From positions 20,108,485 through 20,172,484 of the forward strand of contig OZ038433.1 in assembly GCA_964036275.1 (NCBI GenBank): a DNA stretch of 64,000 nucleotides, read 5' to 3'. The position numbers were made by a program, and so were the translations under genes. Position 1 is the first letter of the stretch; every line of letters begins with the position of its first letter. This stretch comes from Litoditis marina (lineage: Eukaryota > Nematoda > Chromadorea > Rhabditida > Rhabditidae). Below the pieces are notes generated by a model. It had not been told where the DNA came from and made no database searches. It saw only the letters and a list, made by a program, of their open reading frames with translations. Shown in pieces: positions 25,185 through 35,426 of this stretch.

Positions 25185-25600
25185 TAACTCCCGACCTCGC
25201 TCTATGTTAACGGAAACACCCGCACTCTATGTTAAGGGAAACGCCTGCTCCCAATGTTAAGGGGACATCCCGCGCCCTATGTTGAGAGCAACAACCGCCA
25301 TCTATGTTAAGAACAATTCCCGCGCCCTATGTTAAGCGGAACTTCCGCTCCCGATCCTATATTAGGGGGGAATCCCGTGCCCTATTTTGAGGATAACTCC
25401 CGCGCTCTATGCGAAGGGAAAAATCCTGCGCCCTATGTGAAAGGTGATACCCGCGCTCTATGTTAAGAAGAACTCACATGTTCTATGTTGAGGCAAACTC
25501 TCGTTGCATACGTTAGATAAGTCCCTCGCGCCCTATGGGGAATAAAACTTTCGCGTAAAGTGTTCAAGTGTTCCTATGTTAGGAAGAACGTCATCGCTTT
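25185..25600. repeat. Minisatellite B array 9
   Basis: Degenerate B units (CCCGCGCCCTATGTTAAG). Confidence 0.85.
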
Positions 25601-26029
25601 ATGTTGAAAAAAAAAACAGTATTCGACGAACATAGAACAATATACGACAGGAAGCTTCAACCAGCCTGGAGTGAAAACAAGGGAGGGGGAGGCGGCTTTA
25701 GCCGCCGGCTCCTACCTTTTATTATGATCATTATATTAACGTTGTTTATTCGTCAGACAAGGTTCTATAACAAAACAGATGATTTGCAAGTATACGAGGG
25801 ATGAAAAGAAAAACCCGTCGGAAAACTCGAAATAATATTAGAGGAAGGTATGGGATTCAGTCATGAAGTGAAGTACATTTCGATGTAGAACAATTAAGAA
25901 AACCATCATTAACACGTAAACGGTACATGCATAATTTCAGGTTCCGGCTTTTTTTCAGGTTCATGCACGAACCAGCCGAATTTCTCAAGGTGGACATATT
26001 CTACGGACAACACTGGAACTATTTCCGGA
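25601..26029 (+). repeat. Cassette 16 (class II hairpin) and spacer
   Basis: Class II hairpin at 25677-25720 with a broken 3' outer arm (CCTACCTTTT), then about 300 bp of AT-rich sequence with no recognisable gene. Confidence 0.65.
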
Positions 26030-26623
26030 GTTGTTGCGCTCTATGCTAAGAAGAACTTTTGTGCTCTATGCTAAAAATAACTTCCGCGCTCTATGCTAAA
26101 GAGAACTTCCGCGCTCTATGTTAAGGAGAACTTCCGCGCTCTATGTTAAGGTGAACTTTTGCGCTCTATGCTAAAAATAACTTCCGCGCTCTATGCTAAG
26201 AATAACTTTTGCGCTCTATGCTAAGAATAACTTTTGCGCTCTATGCTAAGGAGAACTTTCGCGCTCTATGCTAAGGCGAACTTTCGCGCTCTATGCTAAG
26301 AAGAACTTTTGTGCTCTATGCTAAAAATAACTTCCGCGCTTTATGCTAAAGAGAACTTCCGCGCTCTATGCTAAGAACAACTTCCGCGCTCTATGTTAAG
26401 GAGAACTTCTATGCTCTATGCTAAGGAGAACTTCCGCGCTCTATGTTAAGGAGAACTTCCATGCTCTATACTAAGGAGAACTTCCGCGCTCTATGTTAAG
26501 GAGAACTTCCGCGCTCCATGCTAAGGAAAACTTCCGCGCTCTATGTTAAGGAGAACTTCCGCGCTCTATGTTAGAGAAAACTACCGCGCTCTAACTTAAG
26601 GAGAACTGCCGCGCTCTATGTTA
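26030..26623. repeat. Minisatellite B array 10
   Basis: About 24 regular 25-bp units (CTTCCGCGCTCTATGTTAAG). The last 53 bp recur exactly after the inserted TIR element. Confidence 0.9.
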
Positions 26624-27046
26624 GGCTGCGTTCACACTACGTGCACCCAGATGCAGCGGCCTCGCAACCTGGGGGCTCGCCTGCTAAAAACATGATTATC
26701 GATTGAGCCGCCGCATCCAGGTGCGGCTGCTCGTGCACCCAGGTGCATTTAGGAGGTTCATACTTATTTTGCAGCGGCCGCTCACTTTTGCCGCTGGTTT
26801 GGGATATTTTTGCATCCAACTCAAGAAGCCGCTGCCTTTGCTTGCAATCAAAGGCAGAGGCCACTTCCGTGCTTGCATTTTCTTTGTTAACTTGAGTTTA
26901 TTTGTTGTTCTGTTCCCATTGTGCATTTTTAATAAAGTTCTGTCAGGTGTTTGGAACAATATCATCAGTGAGCAGCAATTTTATAGTGGAAATACCGGTG
27001 TGCAACCGTCAGAGCTATTATTTTTCATAAATTCACAATAAAATAT

Positions 27047-27300
27047 CGCGCGCGCGTGCACGCGACGCGACAGTTTTTTTTTTAAAGTGGATGAAATCGT
27101 ACCAAATTTAGCGTACGAGTGTAGTAGTATCTGATAACGTAAAATACAATTCATATTTTTGAAAAAACGCGCGCGCTGCACGCGATGCGACAGTTTTCTC
27201 AAAGTGGATGAAATCGTACCAAATTTGGCGTGCGAGTGTGGTAGTTATTGATAACGTCAAATACAATTCATATTTCTGAGAGAACGCGCGCGCTATTGCG
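27047..27300. repeat. Two ~120-bp direct repeats inside the TIR element
   Basis: Each unit contains AAAGTGGATGAAATCGTACC and ends in a CGCGCGCG-type palindromic run. Confidence 0.75.
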
Positions 27301-27502
27301 CGCTATAATGTTTGATAATAATGAGTTTATCAATGCACTGCATAACAATCAAGTGAGAGACGAATAGATAACTTATGAATTGATGTTTAAGGCTAGTAAA
27401 ACAGAGAGCAATACATAGAATTGCATAAATTTGAAGAAAAACTGATTTAGAAATGAACACATAGGTCTATATTTGAAATGAACACATAGGTACACGATAT
27501 GT

Positions 27503-28432
27503 CTATTTACGAGGTGGAAGTGGTTCCCATAATGGGTTGATGTGAAAACGAAAACCATAGCGAGCAAAGTACACATCAGATATAAATGGGGCCAGATGAG
27601 GATCACATTTATAGTAACGATAGAAAGCACTATAACGGAAACGTGTTTCATCTCTACACATCAAATGCAACTGAGAAACGGCCTTCTGAACTTTCTGGAG
27701 AGAGGGCCAATCAAGAGAGGCTATTGTGAGAACAGGAGGAGTAGTGATAACCGTGGAAACAGAAGATGGTGGCGGAAACACACGTTTAGGAACTGGCTCA
27801 GGAGTTTTGATTTCAATGGATTCAGGTTCACAGAGAGTTGGAATAGGAGAACATTCGTTAACTGGGGGAGGGAGAACATTTCTAGGCTGCTCAACTACCT
27901 CCATATCAGTTTGTAGGTTGGCGTCAGCAGGATTTGGCGGAGTTGTAGTTTGGTCGGTGACCTCAGCTCGGGCGGCGTCTCGTTTCGATTGTCTGGCGAG
28001 GAATCCGGCCTTTCGCTGTTCCGGGGTCTCGAACTTCCGAACATGAAAGGTTGACATAGAAGCATCAGATTTCATAGCAGTAGATAATTCAATCAGACGA
28101 GGAAACGAAATGCCATCTTTGATAGAAATTTTGAGTGGACGAGATAAACCATCTTGACGTGGTTTTCCCAAACGGTGGAGAATTGAGACATTAGATGGAG
28201 AGATGGACACCAAATTGAAAATTGCATTCACCTTTTTCTTTGTTGTGGAATCCTCTGGTAGACCATAAATAGTGAGACATCGGCGATCGTTGAAATGGTG
28301 TAGTTGAGATTGAATAATGGTGGGCAGAGATTGGGTCAGACTGTCGATTTTGGAGTTGAGTGTTTTGATTTCACTCAAAATGGTGGAAAAATGGGTTCGA
28401 GATGGTACCATTTTTGGACGAGGCGAGGGCAT
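27503..28432 (-). CDS. RRM/ORF1-like protein inside the TIR element
   Basis: Open frame of about 309 codons from the ATG at 28432. The frame extends three codons upstream without another ATG. The N-terminus has a heptad-like segment (ILSEIKTLNSKIDSLTQ) suggesting a coiled coil. It is followed by RCLTIYGLPED and LGKP...RPLKI, which resemble the RNA-binding core of L1/CR1-type ORF1 proteins, then a basic stretch, a proline-rich linker and a tryptophan/tyrosine-rich C-terminus I do not recognise. No DDE triad is visible. It sits entirely within the TIRs. It could be a captured retrotransposon ORF1 or an accessory DNA-binding protein. The intact frame suggests recent activity or selection. Confidence 0.55.
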   Translation of the reverse strand: MPSPRPKMVPSRTHFSTILSEIKTLNSKIDSLTQSLPTIIQSQLHHFNDRRCLTIYGLPEDSTTKKKVNAIFNLVSISPSNVSILHRLGKPRQDGLSRPLKISIKDGISFPRLIELSTAMKSDASMSTFHVRKFETPEQRKAGFLARQSKRDAARAEVTDQTTTPPNPADANLQTDMEVVEQPRNVLPPPVNECSPIPTLCEPESIEIKTPEPVPKRVFPPPSSVSTVITTPPVLTIASLDWPSLQKVQKAVSQLHLMCRDETRFRYSAFYRYYKCDPHLAPFISDVYFARYGFRFHINPLWEPLPPRK

Positions 28433-28676
28433 GATAATCAATCGAGAGAGGGGTCACCGCTCACGACCAGGCAAAGGGGTGTTGAATTTTGCTCAAGTTT
28501 GAGAAAATCGTAACGGCCTCCAAGTAGGTTCATACTTCTCGACAGCAAGAAGCAGCGGCTTTCAGCTTTCAGATCCGGATGTAGCGGCTTTTGACTGAAA
28601 TGCAGCCTTTGCTATTTTTGGCCGCTGCATCCAGATGCAGCGGCTCGAGTTGGAGGCGCGAAGTGTGAACGCAGCC

Positions 28677-28800
28677 TTAGAGAAAACTACCGCGCTCTAA
28701 CTTAAGGAGAACTGCCGCGCTCTATGTTAGAGAGAACTACCGTGCTCTAAGCTAAGGAGAACTGGCGCGCTCTATGTTTAAAAAAACTTTTGCGCTCGAG
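28677..28800. repeat. Minisatellite B array continues
   Basis: Resumption of the B array after the insertion. The first 53 bp (28677-28729) duplicate 26571-26623 exactly. Confidence 0.85.
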
Positions 28801-29129
28801 GACTTTTCAAAGACGGAAAAAGAAGGAAATTTCTCGTCGCAATCACCGACCTAGACTCATCAAGGGAGGGACCCGGGCGTAGCCCGGGATACCTACCTTG
28901 TCCCTTTTATATTTGCCTTGCTTGGTCTGTGTGTGTGTCTGATGGAATCGGGTGTGTGAAGCATTTGATCTATAGATATTGATCTATAGACCTGCGGAGG
29001 CTACAAAAAGGTAAGAATTGATTTATATTTCTGTTATAGCTTCTTATTTCTGTGAAGAACGAAAATGTACCTGTGTAAAAATGCGTTCACTAATGCTGTC
29101 ATTTTCTGTAAAGATTTGTGAAGAAAATT
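28801..29129 (+). repeat. Cassette 17 (class I hairpin)
   Basis: Class I hairpin at 28861-28902 (GACCCGGGC variant), a D block, then about 170 bp with TTGATCTATAGA repeated. No gene. Confidence 0.7.
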
Positions 29130-30235
29130 TTCCGCGCCTCATTTCACTGTCTTTGTAATTTTCACTGCTTCCCTTTTCACTGTCTATGTAGGCCCCACAG
29201 TTTTTATTTTCACTGTCTATGTAAGCCCCACTATCCCCATTTTCTTTGTCTATGTAAGCCCCACTGTCTATGTGAGCCCACTTTTCTCATTTTCGCTGTC
29301 TATGTAAGCCCACTGTCTATGTGAGCCCCACTTTCCTCATTTTCACTGTCTATGTAAGCGGCGTTGTTCACCTTTCAACTGTCTATGTAAACCCCACTGT
29401 CTATGTGAGCCCCACTTTCACTGTCTATGTAACTTCCACTGCTCCCCTTTTCACTGTCTATGTAGGCCCCACTGTTTTCATTTTCACTGTCTATGTAAGC
29501 CCCACTATCCCCATTTTCTTTGTCTATGTAAGCCCCACTGTCTATGTGAGCCCACTTTTCTCATTTTCGCTGTCTATGTAAGCCCACCGTCTATGTGAGC
29601 CCCACTTTCACTGTCTATGTAAGCCCCACTGTCTATGTAAGCCCCACTGTCTATGTGAGCCCCACTGTCTATGTGAGCCCACTTTTCTCATTTTCACTGT
29701 CTATGTAAGCGGCGTTGTTCACCTTTCAACTGTCTATGTAAGCCCCACTGTCTATGTGAGCCCCACTTTCACTGTCTATGTAAGCCCCACTGTCTATGTA
29801 AGCCCCACTGTCTATGTGAGCCCACTTTTCTCATTTTCACTGTCTATGTAAGCGGCGTTGTTCACCTTTCAACTGTCTATGTAAGCCCCACTGTCTATGT
29901 GAGCCCCACTTTCACTGTCTATGTAAGCCCCACTGTCTATGTAAGCCCCACTGTCTATGTGAGCCCCACTGTCTATGTGAGCCCCACTGTCTGTGTGAGT
30001 TCCACTGTCTATGTGAGCCCCACTGTCTATGTGAGCCCCACTTTTTTCCCATTTTCACTGTCTATGTAAGCCCCACTGTCTATGTGAGCCCCACTTTCCC
30101 CATTTTCACTCTCTATGTAAGCCCCACTGTCTATGTAAGCCCCACTGTCTATGTAAGCCCCACTGTGCATATTTTCGCTGTCTATGTGAGCCCCACTGTG
30201 CCTTTTTTTGCTGTCTATGTGAGCTTAACGGTTCG
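29130..30235. repeat. Minisatellite A array 12
   Basis: A units with a higher-order repeat of about 150 bp, marked by AAGCGGCGTTGTTCACC, three or four copies. No gene. Confidence 0.88.
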
Positions 30236-30496
30236 GCTGTTCAAGGAATTTATCACGCTCTTTTTTAAAGATAACTTTTGCGCTCGAGGACTTTCCGAAG
30301 ACGAAAAAATGAAAGAAACATCTTGATCTTGACGCACCCACCGACCTAGACTCATCAAGGGAGGGGCCCGGGCGTAGCCCGGGGTACCTTCCTTGTCCTT
30401 TATATAATTGGCTTGCTTGGTGTGTCTGTTTGTCTGTGGAGGCAAATTCCATCATTTTTGCACTTTTAGCCGGAAAATGGGCCGAAAACTGAAGCC
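30236..30496 (+). repeat. Cassette 18 (class I hairpin)
   Basis: Class I hairpin at 30356-30396, then a D block that leads into module G, as in cassettes 10 and 11. Confidence 0.75.
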
Positions 30497-30702
30497 GGCG
30501 ATTTTCTAGCTAAGACGTGAGAGAACGTGGGATTTCATTTCTCGAAATCGGTTGCTGCTGGGCAGTTGAGCAATAGCAAGTGCATCCTAACTCGAGTAGA
30601 CGAGTTTCACGCCGTCACGGTTAACAGGAATGGCTTAACAGGAGTAGGAAATGGGTATAAAAGCGCGGTGGGACGAGGGGAGAGCCATTCGAACGTTCTG
30701 TT
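30497..30702 (+). repeat. Module G copy 4, cut at the palindrome
   Basis: G module with TATAAAA at 30656. It matches the other copies up to GAACGTTCTGTT and is then replaced by the palindrome arm at 30703. Confidence 0.7.
30651..30702 (+). promoter_or_regulatory. TATA-type promoter abutting the palindrome arm
   Basis: GGGTATAAAAGCGCGG with the initiator-like GCCATTCGAACG about 30 nt downstream. If active it would transcribe into the sulfotransferase fragment on the same strand. Activity is inference. Confidence 0.35.
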
Positions 30703-30839
30703 ATTGTCTAGCGTATCTGCCTTCTCTTGATCCGAACACTATCTCAGCTGACAACTCTCGTAACTAATCATTGACCGCTCGCACCGCATTGCGTAGACGT
30801 TGTTTTTTTCTGAAACTCATTCTTTAAATAACAATTCAG

Positions 30840-31480
30840 GTTACTCCACAGTTCAATGTGGCCCAATGCAGTATTCCCAAGTCAATGACAACTGTGTCAG
30901 CCAACTTGTATTGTTATTTGCACAATTCAGAAAAGTTCATTGACGAAAATAACACACTGACAATGGATTTCAATAGAAAGTGAGTAACTTTACTGTATCA
31001 TTTGTTTAATGAATTTTCCTCATGAAGATGTTAGTCACAATACGCAATGTTTCATTGAAAAATGAAACAAGAGAACGTGGCAGTTGCACTCGCAGGTTCT
31101 TTCATGGTGGGGTGGTATCCCTTGTTCCGTTATACGTTTTCATATTCCAGTACATGTGCAAAGAACAATATTCCTTACCAATCTGGAAACACTCCAATGC
31201 AAGGCAGCATCCTTGTAGTTATCAGGAACCCCACTGAACGATTTATCAGTGGGTTCGTCAACAAGTGTATCGAGTGAGTCATAGACCAAGCATATACTTC
31301 TAGTTACAGGATTGCCAATGAACGTTTGATGTTGTCTGTCTTAAATCATGAGATCGCTTCTTGTTTGAAAAAAATAGGTTGTGAGTGGTTGATAAGCCTT
31401 GGTACAATGTAAGCCAGAACACAACCGTCCCTAAAGACCGGATTTTTCTCTGCGGCGTATTTCTCAGAAATTGCTTGTTG
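30840..31480 (+). pseudogene. Carbohydrate sulfotransferase fragment (left arm)
   Basis: An exon-like block at 30840-30979 (TTCAG acceptor, GTGAGT donor) encodes PQFNVAQCSIPKSMTT, the 5'-PAPS-binding-region pattern of nematode Sulfotransfer_2-type Golgi enzymes. A second block ending at 31273 encodes VVIRNPTERFISGFVNKC, the 3'-phosphate-binding RxPxxRFxSGF motif. A GTGAGT donor follows and a further exon-like piece starts at 31310 after TTACAG. The phase between the first two blocks does not join cleanly, the signal anchor and N-terminus are missing, and the 3' end stops at a GA microsatellite and LTR. It is a fragment. Confidence 0.65.
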
Positions 31481-31489
31481 GGTAGAGAA

Positions 31490-31509
31490 GAGAGAGAGGG
31501 AGAGAGAGA

Positions 31510-31560
<51 letters not shown>
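31490..31560. repeat. GA microsatellite (left arm)
   Basis: GA repeat directly 5' of the LTR. It is longer in the right arm (34242-34362). Confidence 0.9.
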
Positions 31561-31563
<3 letters not shown>

Positions 31564-31570
31564 AAAGAGA

Positions 31571-31934
31571 TGTTACTAATATAGTATACGCTTAGCTAGC
31601 TAGCGACATGGTTTCTTTATAAGCTGGTAGTTGTTTCTACGCAACACACTCGGTGTTGACGATTATTGTGCATGATGTTTACACTGTCAGTAGTATTCGT
31701 TGTATTCTATTCGATGCTGACAATTACATCGATTCAATAGCGCAGTTGCTTGTTCTAATCCTTGTGAAGTGTTCGATATATTTATGTCAGTTATTTAATT
31801 TTGTTATTTTAATCACTATAAATCAGCCATAACTATCTTTTGTTCGCGTATAGTTGCATCGTGGTCCTTTTGCCACTCAATTATATCTATATTTCACATT
31901 TGATTCTTGATTCTTAGGATTTCAATTTTTTACA
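31571..31934 (+). mobile_element. LTR (left arm, 364 bp)
   Basis: Begins TGTTACTAATATAG and ends TTTTTTACA, i.e. TG...CA termini, immediately followed by a primer-binding-site-like TGGGGGCCAAACCG. Only the 5' LTR is present, because the element is truncated at the palindrome centre. Confidence 0.7.
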
Positions 31935-31948
31935 TGGGGGCCAAACCG
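31935..31948 (+). other. Primer-binding site (left arm)
   Basis: TGGGGGCCAAACCG starts with TGG (complement of tRNA CCA) directly after the LTR. The primer tRNA was not identified. Confidence 0.5.
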
Positions 31949-32086
31949 CTCATTCGTTAATTATAGAAGCGCGAAAATCGAAGTATTTTAGTGAAGGCCT
32001 GTTTTTTTGTAATTAACTTACAAAACTAGTATATATTGCTTGTTTGATTACATTGAATCTTCATTGCACATTCTCGATATCAACTA

Positions 32087-32250
32087 CCTTTGCGAGTGTT
32101 GGGCCTCACACGCTGACAACACTGTCGCCGATCTGCCAAAGGGCAATACAAGTGAATTCAATTTCACGAGTCTTTTTCATTTTGCGAACTGTTGGGCCTC
32201 ACACGCTGATAATACTGTCGCCGACCTGCCAAAGGGCATTCCGAGTGAAT
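32087..32250 (+). repeat. Direct repeat in retrotransposon leader (left arm)
   Basis: Two copies of a ~50-bp block containing GTTGGGCCTCACACGCTGA and CTGCCAAAGGGCA, about 100 bp apart. Mirrored in the right arm at about 33570-33715. Confidence 0.75.
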
Positions 32251-32377
32251 TCTTGGGTTTGAATAGCATTTTTCCTGGGGGAAGTACTGCCCAAATTTTT
32301 ATTTCTCGGAGTAAATTTTGTCAGGATACAGGGGAATCGCTGCCCAAATTTTCATTTGATCATAGTACATTCTCAAG

Positions 32378-32577
32378 ATGGATAGGAACTTGTTGGCAGT
32401 TGAAAACATAGAAGGTGTAGCCACAAGACAACATCAATTGCATGAGTATTCTGAACGGAATGACTCGTTGGGGGGGGGGGGGGAGACAGGAATACAAGGA
32501 AACAGTACAAGAGCATGGGTGCGGTATTCGGTATTGATGATATAACCGACATCGACCACAGTTTCACAAGATTATTG
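32378..32577 (+). pseudogene. gag start, truncated (left arm)
   Basis: An ATG at 32378 opens a frame that meets a 14-G run, where the frame shifts and stops. The same gag continues in the other arm copy. Truncated at the palindrome spacer. Confidence 0.5.
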
Positions 32578-33424
32578 TAACGCTTCAGTAACGATTTTTG
32601 ATGGCGCACTCCATGTTGTTCTTGGATAGCGCACCAGAAATGATTGTACAAAATCCATTGAAATTCTTCCGTCTTCACCACTGTATGGTTCCAACTTTGG
32701 AGCCGCTTGTGACCGTAGTAGTCCAATCAATACATTGTGCAAAGAACTCGAGTTGGCTGCCTGGGTCGTTGGCTGATCATCCAGTTGAACACTGGCCTGA
32801 CAGTCATCCACCCTGCTTTTGAGACTCGTTCCCTCCCTGAATCGATTCACGTTTTCCGCAAACGTGTCTTCAGCGCGTGCAATACTACCTCTTGCTACGT
32901 TAAGCTCTTGACACAAATTGTTGCATTTTTTCAGTACATTATTTTCACTGCAGTTCGAAGATCTAGCTACGTTTGTTAGCAGCTCCTGCTTTCTCTTCAC
33001 TGTTTCTACCATGTATTTTCTTGTGCAACCAACAATTTGTATAAGTTCCCTTGTTATGTCAAGGTCCTTTCTGGATGTTTCCACAAATTTCCGAAATTTT
33101 GCCAATGTTTGAATATTCATTGCTTTGAGAGCCATTGCTATTTCATATTCTACTGGAAGTTTTTCTGCCTGTCTACTCCTCGCTACTTCTGAATACACAT
33201 TTCTTACGACATTCTGCTCGGCTTTTATCAATAATCTTGTGAAACTGTGGTCGATGTCGGTTATATCATCAATACCGAATACCGCACCCATGCTCTTGTA
33301 CTGTTTCCTTGTATTCCTGTCTCCCCCCCCCCAACGAGTCATTCCGTTCAGAATACTCATGCAATTGATGTTGTCTTGTGGCTACACCTTCTATGTTTTC
33401 AACTGCCAACAAGTTCCTATCCAT
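32572..33424 (-). pseudogene. LTR retrotransposon gag, truncated (spacer and right arm)
   Basis: A minus-strand frame of about 262 codons (32572-33360). A possible upstream ATG at 33424 is in another frame, separated by the C run at 33323-33332. The protein is charged and helical, and its end reads KLEPYSGEDGRISMDFVQSF, like the start of a retrotransposon gag matrix/capsid core. The frame stops at 32572 only because it enters the opposing palindrome arm, so the capsid, zinc knuckle and pol are missing. BEL/Pao versus Ty3 lineage cannot be decided from gag alone. Confidence 0.55.
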
Positions 33425-33867
33425 CTTGAGAATGTACTATGATCAAATGAAAATTTGGGCAGCGATTCCCCTGTATCCTGACAAAATTTACTCCGAGAAA
33501 TAAAAATTTGGGCAGTACTTCCCCCAGGAAAAATGCTATTCAAACCCAAGAATTCACTCGGAATGCCCTTTGGCAGGTCGGCGACAGTATTATCAGCGTG
33601 TGAGGCCCAACAGTTCGCAAAATGAAAAAGACTCGTGAAATTGAATTCACTTGTATTGCCCTTTGGCAGATCGGCGACAGTGTTGTCAGCGTGTGAGGCC
33701 CAACACTCGCAAAGGTAGTTGATATCGAGAATGTGCAATGAAGATTCAATGTAATCAAACAAGCAATATATACTAGTTTTGTAAGTTAATTACAAAAAAA
33801 CAGGCCTTCACTAAAATACTTCGATTTTCGCGCTTCTATAATTAACGAATGAGCGGTTTGGCCCCCA

Positions 33868-34231
33868 TGTAAAAAATTGAAATCCTAAGAATCAAGAATC
33901 AAATGTGAAATATAGATATAATTGAGTGGCAAAAGGACCACGATGCAACTATACGCGAACAAAAGATAGTTATGGCTGATTTATAGTGATTAAAATAACA
34001 AAATTAAATAACTGACATAAATATATCGAACACTTCACAAGGATTAGAACAAGCAACTGCGCTATTGAATCGATGTAATTGTCAGCATCGAATAGAATAC
34101 AACGAATACTACTGACAGTGTAAACATCATGCACAATAATCGTCAACACCGAGTGTGTTGCGTAGAAACAACTACCAGCTTATAAAGAAACCATGTCGCT
34201 AGCTAGCTAAGCGTATACTATATTAGTAACA
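33868..34231 (-). mobile_element. LTR (right arm, 364 bp)
   Basis: Mirror of 31571-31934 with the same TG...CA ends and adjacent TGGGGGCC primer-binding site at about 33854-33867. Confidence 0.7.
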
Positions 34232-34238
34232 TCTCTTT

Positions 34239-34241
<3 letters not shown>

Positions 34242-34314
<73 letters not shown>

Positions 34315-34362
34315 TCTCTCTCTCTCTCTCCCTCTCTCTCTCTCTCTCTCCCTCTCTCTCTT
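34242..34362. repeat. GA microsatellite (right arm)
   Basis: CT-strand repeat, about 45 bp longer than its mirror in the left arm. This is the main length difference between the arms. Confidence 0.9.
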
Positions 34363-34369
34363 CTCTACC

Positions 34370-35010
34370 CAACAAGCAATTTCTGAGAAATACGCCGCAG
34401 AGAAAAATCCGGTCTTTAGGGACGGTTGTGTTCTGGCTTACATTGTACCAAGGCTTATCAACCACTCACAACCTATTTTTTTCAAACAAGAAGCGATCTC
34501 ATGATTTAAGACAGACAACATCAAACGTTCATTGGCAATCCTGTAACTAGAAGTATATGCTTGGTCTATGACTCACTCGATACACTTGTTGACGAACCCA
34601 CTGATAAATCGTTCAGTGGGGTTCCTGATAACTACAAGGATGCTGCCTTGCATTGGAGTGTTTCCAGATTGGTAAGGAATATTGTTCTTTGCACATGTAC
34701 TGGAATATGAAAACGTATAACGGAACAAGGGATACCACCCCACCATGAAAGAACCTGCGAGTGCAACTGCCACGTTCTCTTGTTTCATTTTTCAATGAAA
34801 CATTGCGTATTGTGACTAACATCTTCATGAGGAAAATTCATTAAACAAATGATACAGTAAAGTTACTCACTTTCTATTGAAATCCATTGTCAGTGTGTTA
34901 TTTTCGTCAATGAACTTTTCTGAATTGTGCAAATAACAATACAAGTTGGCTGACACAGTTGTCATTGACTTGGGAATACTGCATTGGGCCACATTGAACT
35001 GTGGAGCAAC
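34370..35010 (-). pseudogene. Carbohydrate sulfotransferase fragment (right arm)
   Basis: Mirror copy of 30840-31480 with the same exon-like blocks and the RNPTERF motif. No promoter-like or N-terminal coding sequence is evident in the flank beyond 35147. Confidence 0.65.
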
Positions 35011-35147
35011 CTGAATTGTTATTTAAAGAATGAGTTTCAGAAAAAAACAACGTCTACGCAATGCGGTGCGAGCGGTCAATGATTAGTTACGAGAGTTGTC
35101 AGCTGAGATAGTGTTCGGATCAAGAGAAGGCAGATACGCTAGACAAT

Positions 35148-35426
35148 GACTTTAGTTCTGCCCGGTACTTATTCCATTAACGATTTACATAACAAGTTGG
35201 CTTCTCGGTCTGTTTAGCTCAGTACAATTATTTGACTCGTTTTCAGAGACGTGCTGGCTGCGAATGCGTGTTTCCTACATGATGTTACCCAAGTAACGTT
35301 TCACCAACTAAAGGATTGTTTATGCCTATTTCAATTCATCAAAAACAATTGCGACAGTTGCGTGATTTGTACGAGCTACTCAAGGACTGCAGAGTTTCTA
35401 AGACATTGCCACAAAAAGGGAAACAT
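35148..35426. other. Flank of palindrome, possible exon
   Basis: A TTTTCAG acceptor-like site at 35241-35246 precedes about 190 bp of open plus-strand sequence (MLAANACFLHDVTQ from 35251). No family was recognised. Confidence 0.2.

Larger units (their letters stand above)
26624..28676. mobile_element. PIF/Harbinger-like TIR element with one ORF
   Basis: The ends are inverted repeats beginning GGCTGCGTTCACACT and are flanked by TTA on both sides (26621-26623 and 28677-28679). A G-rich terminus and TTA/TAA target duplication are typical of PIF/Harbinger. Subterminal inverted motifs related to GCCGCTGCATC/GATGCAGCGGC lie near both ends, plausible transposase-binding sites. The interior holds a ~120-bp direct repeat (27047-27300) and one minus-strand ORF that is not a transposase, so the copy is probably non-autonomous. 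Confidence 0.7.
30703..32577 (+). repeat. Left arm of 4.4-kb palindrome
   Basis: 1,875 bp that match 33229-35147 in reverse complement almost exactly. The differences I found are A30843 versus a G on the matching strand at 35007, a G run of 14 (32470-32483) versus 10 (33323-33332), and a shorter GA tract. Confidence 0.92.
33229..35147 (-). repeat. Right arm of 4.4-kb palindrome
   Basis: 1,919 bp, reverse complement of 30703-32577. The spacer 32578-33228 (651 bp) is unique and belongs to the gag of this arm. Confidence 0.92.

Noticed and set aside
31385..31579. 64-codon frame ending in ER repeats as a gene
   Set aside because: Its C-terminal half is the GA microsatellite. At most its start is the end of a sulfotransferase exon.
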